Assembly (NCBI GenBank): GCA_947497185.1 | Contig: CANMFL010000007.1 | Coordinates: forward strand, 124,281-186,474 | Length of the DNA: 62,194 bases | Direction of reading: 5' to 3' | Origin: an uncultured Paracoccaceae bacterium | GTDB lineage: Bacteria > Pseudomonadota > Alphaproteobacteria > Rhodobacterales > Rhodobacteraceae | Shown: piece after piece, positions 51,508 through 59,478 of the stretch | How positions within the stretch are numbered: the stretch's first letter is position 1 | Layout of the letters: each line of letters begins with the position of its first letter | The notes under the pieces: model-generated | What the model was told of the DNA's origin: nothing | Database searches by the model: none | What the model saw: the letters and a program-made list of their open reading frames with translations, nothing else | Made by a program: the position numbers and the translations under genes

Positions 51508-52203
51508 TTAATGCGGGTCGGGTTCTGTAAAGAGATACCCGAACCCACGGACCGTCTGGATCGTGCCAGGGGGCGCGTTGAGGTCGAGTTTTTTGCGCAG
51601 GTAGGCGATATAAACTTCGACGATATTGGTGTGCGGGTCAAAGTCGAAACCCCACACCGCTTTGAGTAAATCCATGCGACTGACCACACGGCCCACGTTC
51701 TCTGCAAAGTGGCGCAAGAGCGCGAATTCAGTTGCCGTGAGGCCCAGTTCGCGACCCGCCCGTTGTGCCGTTTTGAGATAGAGATCAAGCCGGATGTCGC
51801 CCACGACTATTTCGTTCTGTGCGGGTTGGTTGACGGCGGAATGACGGCGCAGGACTTCGAGCCGGACCAGCAGTTCTTCAAAGGCAAACGGTTTGGTCAT
51901 GTAGTCGTCGGCACCTGCCCGCAATCCTTCGAGTTTGTCCTCAAGCGCGTCTTTGGCCGTGAGCATCAGGATCATCACGTTTTCGCCCGCAGCGCGTAGG
52001 TCGCGGCACAGCTCTGCGCCTTCGGCATCGGGCAGCATCCGGTCCAGAATGATGACAGCAAAATCGCCACCGCGCACCTTATCGACCAAGTCACGACCGT
52101 CTGGCAAAACGCTGACGATATAGCCTTCGGCAGTCAGGCCCGCTGCCAGAAATTCTGCGATTTCAACGTCATCTTCGACAATTAGAAGGCGAGGGGCGTT
52201 CAT
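51508..52203 (-). CDS. OmpR/PhoB-family response regulator
   Basis: 231 residues. Receiver: EDD (10-12), Asp54 (ILDRMLPDAEG), T in LTAKD and Lys in TKPFAF. DNA-binding winged helix: LTATEFALLRHFAENVGRVVSRMDLLKAVW, NIVEVYIAYLRKKLD, VRGFGYLF. It overlaps the kinase gene by four bases and is the second gene of that operon. Likely target: the direct repeats at 53895 and the glycosyltransferase operon. Confidence 0.93.
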   Translation of the reverse strand: MNAPRLLIVEDDVEIAEFLAAGLTAEGYIVSVLPDGRDLVDKVRGGDFAVIILDRMLPDAEGAELCRDLRAAGENVMILMLTAKDALEDKLEGLRAGADDYMTKPFAFEELLVRLEVLRRHSAVNQPAQNEIVVGDIRLDLYLKTAQRAGRELGLTATEFALLRHFAENVGRVVSRMDLLKAVWGFDFDPHTNIVEVYIAYLRKKLDLNAPPGTIQTVRGFGYLFTEPDPH

Positions 52204-53819
52204 GTCATCTCCACTTGAGTGTTTTCAGCAAGCGGCAGCGTGATGATGACGGTGGCGCCGTTTTGTGCGGCGCTTTCGATGCCGATGGTGCCATCGTGTC
52301 CGTCTATGATCCACTTGGCAATCGGAAGGCCAAGCCCCGCACCGCGCCCAAGCCCGCCGCGTCCTGCCTCACCGCGATAGAACCGCACAAAGGCACGGTC
52401 GGCGTCGCCTTGCGAGAAACCCGGTCCGCTGTCGGTGATCGTCAGCGTGGCATGACCGTCAGAAGAGATCAGCGAAATTGCCACGTTGCTTTGTTCGGGC
52501 GCAAACTTGATTGCGTTATCCAGCACGATCAGCACCGCTTGGCGCAGCCGCTCTGCGTCGCCGTGGATGACCACGGGATCAAACGGCTGTTGCGGGGCTA
52601 GAACGATGCCTTTGCGGCGAGCCAGCGTTTGACTGTCGAGCAGTGCATCGCTGAGCATTTCTTGCAGCACCAACGGCCTCATATGCATCTCGACCGATCC
52701 GTGTTCAGAGCGGGCGAGAAATAGCATATCTTCAACCAACCGTCCCATTTGCGCGACCTTACGCACGACGCCTTCTAGCGTTTCGCGGGTCTGGGCTGGC
52801 GTGCTATCTTGCCTGCGCAACGCCACTTCTGTTTGCCCGCGCAGCACGGTCAGCGGCGTGCGCAATTCGTGGCTGATATCGGCAAAAAACTGTGCGCGTT
52901 TGGTGTCGATATCGCGCAGTTTGGCGTTCACGGCCTCAAGTTCCTTGGTGCGGTTCAAAAGCTGCTGTGTGCGGTCCGCCACCTGTCGTTCAAGGGTTTC
53001 ATTGGTTTGGTGCAAAGCATCGCGCTGCTCGCGAATTTGCAGGGTCATGTGGTTAAAACGTTGTGCAAGGTTGCCCAACTCGTCCGACGTATTTGCTGCC
53101 ACAATATGCGAAAGATCACCGCGCCCGACTGCGTCAGCAGCATTCGCCAGCGTCGTCACAGGGCGCAGCACAGCACGGTTCAGGATCACACTGTTGCCAA
53201 CGCCAAGTGCGATGACCGTAAAGACGACCACCAAGGCAAGCATAGTGGTTTGGCGTGATAGCAGGGCGACCTGTTCCAGATTTTCACGGACCTCTTGCGT
53301 CTCGCGGGCGATGATTGCTGCGAGCAGTTCGTCTAACTCGTCATCCAACCGGTTCTCGACCTCGTCTCGGTACAGTCGATCAGCCACATCACGATGTCCG
53401 GCGATCAGTTCGCTGGCAATCCGCTCTGTCATCTGGTGCAATTCGTCTAACTTCTGCGCCATAGCGTCGATAAGGGCCAGTTCCGCTAGTTCGTCGTCGC
53501 GATCTTCATGGCTGCCAAGCCAGTCAATTTCGCTGCGGATCAGGTCGCGCTGGAACGACAGACCATCCGAGAGGGTCAATTTGACTTCGTCCAGATCAGC
53601 AGCCTCTGGTCCGATAATAATCAGTTCCGCGATCTGCTCGATATAATGGTTCGCCTCGGTTGCGATCAGGTCGATGTTGCGCAGTTGCTCGTACGACGCG
53701 CTGAGTTGGCGACGGTTGGTATCGGCGATGCGCAGCGCAAAAATGATGCCAAGGCAGATCACCGCGACGGTCACAGCCAACACCGCGTGGCTTGATAAAA
53801 TTTTGGTACGCAAACGCAT
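52200..53819 (-). CDS. Sensor histidine kinase with helical periplasmic sensor
   Basis: 539 residues. Membrane segments at about 11-30 and 192-212 enclose a 160-residue all-helical, acidic sensor region resembling four-helix-bundle sensors. HAMP (about 213-265), a coiled coil (265-305), HisKA with His317 (ADISHELRTPLTV), then HATPase with DNAIKFA, DSGPGFS and GRGAGLGLPIAKWI. It is divergent from the glycosyltransferase operon by 227 bases, so it probably controls production of the envelope glycan made there. Confidence 0.92.
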   Translation of the reverse strand: MRLRTKILSSHAVLAVTVAVICLGIIFALRIADTNRRQLSASYEQLRNIDLIATEANHYIEQIAELIIIGPEAADLDEVKLTLSDGLSFQRDLIRSEIDWLGSHEDRDDELAELALIDAMAQKLDELHQMTERIASELIAGHRDVADRLYRDEVENRLDDELDELLAAIIARETQEVRENLEQVALLSRQTTMLALVVVFTVIALGVGNSVILNRAVLRPVTTLANAADAVGRGDLSHIVAANTSDELGNLAQRFNHMTLQIREQRDALHQTNETLERQVADRTQQLLNRTKELEAVNAKLRDIDTKRAQFFADISHELRTPLTVLRGQTEVALRRQDSTPAQTRETLEGVVRKVAQMGRLVEDMLFLARSEHGSVEMHMRPLVLQEMLSDALLDSQTLARRKGIVLAPQQPFDPVVIHGDAERLRQAVLIVLDNAIKFAPEQSNVAISLISSDGHATLTITDSGPGFSQGDADRAFVRFYRGEAGRGGLGRGAGLGLPIAKWIIDGHDGTIGIESAAQNGATVIITLPLAENTQVEMT

Positions 53820-53894
53820 GTGAACGGGTCCGAGCCATGAAAACTTAACGTTTTCCTAGCCGCAATCTGCGCTGTGCGAAACATAAACTCGGGA

Positions 53895-53934
53895 TTCTAA
53901 TGGTATTCTAATGTACTCTAACGGTCTTCTAATT
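53895..53934. repeat. Four direct repeats of TTCTAATG, about 11-bp period
   Basis: TTCTAATG (53895), TTCTAATG (53906), CTCTAACG (53916) and TTCTAATT (53927) start 11, 10 and 11 bases apart, so they lie on one face of the helix. PhoB/OmpR-family regulators bind such arrays. It lies 76 bases from the kinase start and 113 bases from the glycosyltransferase start, inside the shared promoter region. Confidence 0.8.
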
Positions 53935-54046
53935 TGAACGTGCAAAGGGTCTGGACCTATTGAAGACGCAGACGGCGTCTATGTTGGGGGCCGCAGTATC
54001 GGCGTGGGATTTGGTCCTGTGATCGGTGCATAGGTGGAGTCATATC

Positions 54047-55264
54047 ATGCCGCACGCGTCAGGTTTTCAGCGGAAAGCACCAAAAATAGTGCTCTATTCA
54101 CACGACACTTTGGGTTTCGGCCATCTGCGGCGCAATCTGCTGCTGGCAGGTGCGCTGCGTGATAGTCAGCTATCGCCTGAAATCTTGCTGGTGACGGGAA
54201 TGCGCGAAGCAGGTGCGTTTGAATTGCCAGCGGGTGTGGATTGTCTCAGCCTGCCTGCCTACGAAAAGGCGGCGGACGGCAGCTACCGCCCGCGTGATCT
54301 GGGTGGCGACCTTGGTGTTTTGACGCAGATCAGGGCGGCGGCGGTGAAAGCGGCGGTCATGGCGTTTGACCCGGACTTGATGATTGTGGACAACGTGCCG
54401 CGCGGTGCGCAAGAGGAGCTAGATCCGCTGCTTAAGGCGTTGCGCAAACGCGGTCGCACGCATGTGGTTTTGGGCCTGCGCGACGTGATCGACACGCCAG
54501 AGGTTGTGCAAAAGCAATGGACAGACCAGCGCAATTTCGAAGCGATTGAGCGGTTTTATGACGATATCTGGGTCTACGGCGACCCTGCGTTCTATGATGT
54601 TTTGAACGATTGCGGGATGGCTGCATCCTTGGGTGGCAAGGGGCAGTTCGTGGGGTATCTCGATCACCGCGCCCGCCTTGCGTCGCCGTTAGCTGCGGCC
54701 AATCGCGATGCAATCCTTGGCTGCGATCCACGTCCCTACGTATTGTGCGCTGTGGGCGGCGGGCGCGACGGTCATGCCGTATGCGAGGCGTTCGTGAACA
54801 CGCCGATGCCAAAGGGCCATCGCGGCATTCTCATCACTGGCAGTCAGATGCCCGGGTTGATGCGTGACAGTTTGCGTCGTGCGGCCGCCGCGAACGGCTC
54901 TATCACGCTGGTAGATTTTGTGTCCGAACCGATTGCGCTGATGCAAGGTGCTGCGCGGATCATCGCGATGGGTGGCTACAATACGATCTGCGAAGTTCTA
55001 TCGCTGGGCCGTCCTGCATTGATCGCACCGCGCACCGTGCCACGCGCCGAACAAGTTATGCGCGCCGAGCGCCTTGCCGCACGCGGTCTGATCAGCATGA
55101 TCCGACCCGAAGATTTAAACGCGAACGCCTTGGGTGCTTGGCTGGCGGGCGATGTGCCTTGCGCCGATGCCGCAGCACCTTTGGATATGAATGGTCTGGC
55201 CCGCGTGCGTGCCTTGGCCGAAGCGGCGCTCAGCGAAATTCACGCGCCGCGCATGGCGAGTTAA
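54047..55264 (+). CDS. MurG/COG4671-like glycosyltransferase
   Basis: 405 residues. The start LYSHDTLGFGHLRRNLLLAGAL has the G-x-G-H loop found in MurG-type GT-B enzymes. The C-terminal half has VLCAVGGGRDGH and MGGYNTICEVLSLGRPALIAPRTVPRAEQ, the sugar-nucleotide binding block. The COG4671 group transfers an unknown sugar. ATG at 54047 has GGTGGAG upstream. First gene of the five-gene operon. Confidence 0.82.
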   Translation: MPHASGFQRKAPKIVLYSHDTLGFGHLRRNLLLAGALRDSQLSPEILLVTGMREAGAFELPAGVDCLSLPAYEKAADGSYRPRDLGGDLGVLTQIRAAAVKAAVMAFDPDLMIVDNVPRGAQEELDPLLKALRKRGRTHVVLGLRDVIDTPEVVQKQWTDQRNFEAIERFYDDIWVYGDPAFYDVLNDCGMAASLGGKGQFVGYLDHRARLASPLAAANRDAILGCDPRPYVLCAVGGGRDGHAVCEAFVNTPMPKGHRGILITGSQMPGLMRDSLRRAAAANGSITLVDFVSEPIALMQGAARIIAMGGYNTICEVLSLGRPALIAPRTVPRAEQVMRAERLAARGLISMIRPEDLNANALGAWLAGDVPCADAAAPLDMNGLARVRALAEAALSEIHAPRMAS

Positions 55265-55277
55265 AAGGATACCCCTG

Positions 55278-56510
55278 ATGCACACCTCTACAGATATAAA
55301 AGTTGGCTATGTTCTGAAACGCTACCCGCGGTTTTCGGAAACCTTTATCGTGACGGAAATCCTTGCGCTCGAAGAGGCGGGGCAGGAGATTGAAATCTTT
55401 GCCCTGCGGTCGGTCGAAGAGACGCATTTTCAAGACATGTTGGGCCGCGTGCGTGCGCCAGTTCACCGCGTGCCTGATAGTTTTCGATCCCCCCAAACGA
55501 TGTGGGCGCTGATGTGTCAGGCCCGCGACACCTTGCCAAACGGTTGGGCTGCGTTGGAGCAGATGCAAGACGCCGCAGGCCGTGATGTGATGCAAGCGAT
55601 TATCGTCGCATTGGGCTGTCACAAGGCTGGCATCACCCATTTGCACGCGCATTTTGGCACTGTTTCAACCAGTGTTGCACGACTGGCGGCGCAACTGGCT
55701 GGCATCACCTACAGCTTTACCGCGCACGCAAAGGATATTTATTGCGACTATGACGAACCTGTCGGGCTTGGTGTGAAATTGCGCGATGCGGCGACGGCGA
55801 TCACCGTGTCGGATTATAACGTGCAATATCTGCGCGATACCTTTGGCGCGGACGCCAGCAAACTTGAGCGGGTTTACAACGGCATCGCGCTAGAACGGTT
55901 CAGCTACAGCCCCCCCGTGCCCGCCGGAGGTGAAATTCTGGCCGTGGGCCGCCTTGTCGAGAAAAAGGGCTTTGACGTTTTGATCGCGGCGATGGGCATT
56001 TTGCGTGATCAAGGGCGCGATGTCACCTGCCGGATCATCGGGGGCGGTGAGTTAGAGAACAGTTTGCGCACACAAATCGCAGCTGGTTTCAGCGACGTCG
56101 TGCGCCTTGACGGGCCGCGCCTACAGTCCGAAATTATCGCGGCGTTACGCAGTGCTGCGATGTTGGCTTGTCCGTGTATCGTGGGCGAGGATGGTAACCG
56201 CGACGGGCTGCCGACTGTGCTGCTCGAGGCAATGGCGATTGGCACGCCCTGCGTCGCCACCGATGTGACCGGCATTCCTGAATTGGTGCGCGACGGTGAA
56301 ACCGGTTTGTGTGTGGCGCAGAATGATCCGCAGGCGTTGGCGATTGCCATGGCGCGATTGCTTGATGATCCTGACCTTGGGCTGGCGATGTCGCAAGCGG
56401 GTCGCGCATTGATCGAGATAGAGTTTGATATCACCCGAAACGCCCGACGCCTGCGCGATGTTTTTGCACGCGCCGCCGCGCAATCGGCTGACACACGAAA
56501 GGTAGCGTGA
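55278..56510 (+). CDS. GT4-family glycosyltransferase
   Basis: 410 residues, GT-B fold. YPRFSETFIVTEILALEEAG is the start typical of colanic-acid/exopolysaccharide GT4 enzymes (WcaL/EpsF-like). LHAHFGTVSTSVARLAA and ITVSDYNVQYL follow; VYNGIALERF, VGRLVEKKGFDVLI and EDGNRDGLPTVLLEAMAIGTPCVATDVTGIPELV hold the E-x7-E motif and nucleotide-sugar site. ATG at 55278 has AAAAGGA upstream and lies 13 bases after the previous stop. Confidence 0.9.
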   Translation: MHTSTDIKVGYVLKRYPRFSETFIVTEILALEEAGQEIEIFALRSVEETHFQDMLGRVRAPVHRVPDSFRSPQTMWALMCQARDTLPNGWAALEQMQDAAGRDVMQAIIVALGCHKAGITHLHAHFGTVSTSVARLAAQLAGITYSFTAHAKDIYCDYDEPVGLGVKLRDAATAITVSDYNVQYLRDTFGADASKLERVYNGIALERFSYSPPVPAGGEILAVGRLVEKKGFDVLIAAMGILRDQGRDVTCRIIGGGELENSLRTQIAAGFSDVVRLDGPRLQSEIIAALRSAAMLACPCIVGEDGNRDGLPTVLLEAMAIGTPCVATDVTGIPELVRDGETGLCVAQNDPQALAIAMARLLDDPDLGLAMSQAGRALIEIEFDITRNARRLRDVFARAAAQSADTRKVA

Positions 56511-57661
56511 TGCATATCGCTTATGTTTGTACCGACCCCGGCATTCCGGCTTTTGGCAGCAAAGGTGCTTCAATTCACGTGCAGGAAATGCTGCGAGCGT
56601 TTATCGCGCAGGGCGCTGATGTCACGTTGATTTCACCGCGTCTGGATGATCCGGCCCCGGCCGATCTGGCTGACGTGCGGTTGCTGAAATTGCCCCATAG
56701 TCCTAGCCGTGATCCAGAGACGCGCGAAAAAGGATTGTTCGCCGTCAATTCGGCTGTTGATGATGCATTGTCGGGGCTAGGAGCCGTGGACATGGTCTAT
56801 GAACGGCACGCTTTGTTTGCGCATCGTGCGATGGAATGGGCGGCAGAGCGTGGCATTCCCGCCGTGCTAGAGGTCAACGCGCCGCTGATTGCGGAACAAA
56901 CGCAGCATCGCGTTTTGGCGCTACCTGACTTGGCTGAAAGCACTGCGCGTCGGTCGATGGCGGCTGCCACAGTGGCTATTGCTGTGTCACCCGAGGTCGC
57001 GCGTTATGCGCGTGCTTATGGCGCTGAAAATACGCATGTCATTGCGAATGCGGTGAATCCGGCGCGTTTTCCTGCGACATCTGCACCAGAGGGGCCGTTT
57101 ACCGTCGGGTTTCTCGGGACATTGAAACCTTGGCACGATGTCGCAACTTTGATCGACGCTTTTGCGCTCTTGCGACAGGACGCGGTGCCCGATGCCCGCC
57201 TGATGATTGTGGGCGAAGGGCCGGAACGTCCCGCACTTGAGGCGCAGCTTGCCGCGCATGGTCTTTTAGAGGCCGCGTTGTTCACGGGTGCCTTGTCCGC
57301 AGCCCAAGTGCCCGATGCTTTGGCCCAGATGCACACGGCCGTAGCACCCTATTCCGGCACAAAGGAATTCTATTTCTCGCCGTTGAAAATCTACGAATAT
57401 ATGGCGGCAGGTTTGCCTGTGGTGGCAAGTCAGGTTGGGCATTTGGCTGACATCGTAGCGGACGGGCGCACCGGATTGTTGTGCCCACCCGATGACGCGG
57501 CGGCCTTGGCCGACAAGCTGGCGATGCTTGCGACCGATGCAGATCTGCGCAGAAATCTGGGGCAAGCAGCACGGGCACATGTTCTGGCAGATCACACGTG
57601 GGACGGCGTGGCACAACAGGTTCTGCACCTCGCGGGCCTCGCGAAACAGAGCGCCGCATGA
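56510..57661 (+). CDS. GT4-family glycosyltransferase
   Basis: 383 residues. PAFGSKGASIHVQEMLRAFIAQGADVTLISPR is the acceptor-side loop, VNAPLI and VIANAVNPARF follow, then FLGTLKPWHDVATLIDAFALL and EFYFSPLKIYEYMAAGLPVVAS with the paired acidic residues. The sugar is unknown. ATG overlaps the previous stop by one base (TGATG), or GTG three bases upstream is used. It overlaps the ABC exporter by four bases. Confidence 0.9.
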   Translation: MHIAYVCTDPGIPAFGSKGASIHVQEMLRAFIAQGADVTLISPRLDDPAPADLADVRLLKLPHSPSRDPETREKGLFAVNSAVDDALSGLGAVDMVYERHALFAHRAMEWAAERGIPAVLEVNAPLIAEQTQHRVLALPDLAESTARRSMAAATVAIAVSPEVARYARAYGAENTHVIANAVNPARFPATSAPEGPFTVGFLGTLKPWHDVATLIDAFALLRQDAVPDARLMIVGEGPERPALEAQLAAHGLLEAALFTGALSAAQVPDALAQMHTAVAPYSGTKEFYFSPLKIYEYMAAGLPVVASQVGHLADIVADGRTGLLCPPDDAAALADKLAMLATDADLRRNLGQAARAHVLADHTWDGVAQQVLHLAGLAKQSAA

Positions 57662-59478
57662 GTACGGGTCGCAAAGACAGCCTGACCGAAGTTGTGCCAA
57701 GTCTGCGCCGGATCATGCTCCGACTCGCCCCCTATCTGCGCGAACATCGTGGTGTGCTTGGCGGGTCGGTTCTGGCGTTGCTTGCGGCGACTGCGTTCAA
57801 ATTGCTTGAACCTTGGCCGTTGAAATTCGTGATTGATCGAGTCGTCCCATCAGCTGTGGGCGAGACGGCGGGCGTGGCAGACCTGCCGCCCACCACGCTG
57901 CTCGCGTTATGTGCCATTGGGCTTGTCGCGATCATCGGGCTGAAGGCGCTGTGCCAATATCTGTCCACAATCGGGTTCGCCATCGTCGGCAATCGGGTGC
58001 TGACGCAGGTCCGGTCTGATCTGTTCCGACATTTGCAAACCCTATCGCTTGGCTTTTATGCACGCACACGCACGGGCGATCTGACAATGCGACTGGTCAG
58101 CGATGTTGGTATGCTCAAGGAAACCGCTGTCACCGCCGCACTGCCATTGGCTGCCAATGTGTTGGTGCTGGTGGGGATGTTGGGTGTGATGCTGTATCTC
58201 GACTGGCAGTTGGCGTTGATGGCGCTGTCGCCACTGCCGATCCTTTGGTTGGTATCACAACGCGCCAGCCGCAAAATCCGCACCGTCAGCCGCACACAGC
58301 GCAAGCGTGAAGGCGAATTGGCGGCCACAGGCGCCGAGACAATGGCGGGCATCCGCACGGTGCAAGCGTTAGGTCTGGAAGACCGCGCAATGAGCGATTT
58401 CGGCGCGGCAAGTGCGCGTGATTTGAAAGCAGGGATCAAAGGCAAGCGTCTGTCTGCAGGGCTAGAGCGGACAGTGGACGTGTTGACGGGCATCGGGCTT
58501 GCCATCGTGTTGTGGTTCGGGACGTTACAAGTGTTGGCAGGGCGGATCACGCCGGGTGATCTGCTGGTGTTCATTACTTACCTCAAAAACACCTACCGTC
58601 CGGTGCGCGAATACGCCAAATACACCGCGCGATTGTCCAAAGCCGCTGCTGCGGGTGAACGTGTCGTGGCCCTGCTCGACGAGGTGCCAGAGGTGAAAGA
58701 CGCGCCCGATGCCATCGCCGCACCACAGCTAAAAGGTCATGTCGTGTTTGAGAGCGTAGACTTTGGATATCACGCGGATATGCCCACGCTGCATGACGTT
58801 AGCCTTGATGTCCCATCCGGCCAGCTGGTCGCGGTGACAGGTCCATCGGGGACTGGCAAGTCCACCGTGGCGAGCCTGCTTTTGCGGCTGTATGACCCGA
58901 CCGAGGGGCGTGTGTGCGTTGATGGGCATGATTTGCGCAGCATCACGCTGGCAAGTTTGCGATCTAACGTGGCCTTTGTTCCGCAAGAGACGTTGATCTT
59001 TAGCGGTACGCTTGCTGAAAATATCGCGATCGGGGCAGGGCGCGCGGTGACGCGCGAAGAGGTTGAGGCGGCCGCCGGCCTTGCCAACGCCCATGACTTC
59101 ATCATGGCGCATGCGGACCAATACGATACCCACATCGCTGAACGTGGTGCCAGCCTGTCGGCCGGACAGCGCCAGCGCATCGCCATTGCACGCGCGGTCC
59201 TGCGCGACGCGCCTATATTGGTGCTGGACGAGCCGACGGTTGGCCTAGACCGAACGAGCGAAGCTGCGGTGCGTGACGCGATCTGGCGATTGGCCAAGGG
59301 GCGCACCACGTTCCTGATTACGCATGATTTGACAATGGCCGCACGCGCCGACCGTATCTTACATCTCGACGGCGGGACGGTGGCGCAAGACGGTTATCAT
59401 ACAACACTGATGGATCGCGGCGGTGCCTATGCGGCGATGTGGACCAGTGGAAAGGATGTGCATCATGCTGCCGAATGA
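57658..59478 (+). CDS. MsbA-type ABC exporter (membrane domain fused to ATPase)
   Basis: 606 residues. Six membrane segments at about 35-320 precede an ATPase domain with Walker A GPSGTGKST, PQETLIFSGTLAENIAIG, signature LSAGQRQRIAIARAVL, Walker B LVLDEPTVGLD and H-loop THDLTMAARADRI. Half-transporters of this type flip lipid-linked or glycolipid products. The start overlaps the glycosyltransferase stop by four bases and its end overlaps the kinase-like gene by 14, so all are translationally coupled. Confidence 0.92.
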   Translation: MSTGRKDSLTEVVPSLRRIMLRLAPYLREHRGVLGGSVLALLAATAFKLLEPWPLKFVIDRVVPSAVGETAGVADLPPTTLLALCAIGLVAIIGLKALCQYLSTIGFAIVGNRVLTQVRSDLFRHLQTLSLGFYARTRTGDLTMRLVSDVGMLKETAVTAALPLAANVLVLVGMLGVMLYLDWQLALMALSPLPILWLVSQRASRKIRTVSRTQRKREGELAATGAETMAGIRTVQALGLEDRAMSDFGAASARDLKAGIKGKRLSAGLERTVDVLTGIGLAIVLWFGTLQVLAGRITPGDLLVFITYLKNTYRPVREYAKYTARLSKAAAAGERVVALLDEVPEVKDAPDAIAAPQLKGHVVFESVDFGYHADMPTLHDVSLDVPSGQLVAVTGPSGTGKSTVASLLLRLYDPTEGRVCVDGHDLRSITLASLRSNVAFVPQETLIFSGTLAENIAIGAGRAVTREEVEAAAGLANAHDFIMAHADQYDTHIAERGASLSAGQRQRIAIARAVLRDAPILVLDEPTVGLDRTSEAAVRDAIWRLAKGRTTFLITHDLTMAARADRILHLDGGTVAQDGYHTTLMDRGGAYAAMWTSGKDVHHAAE

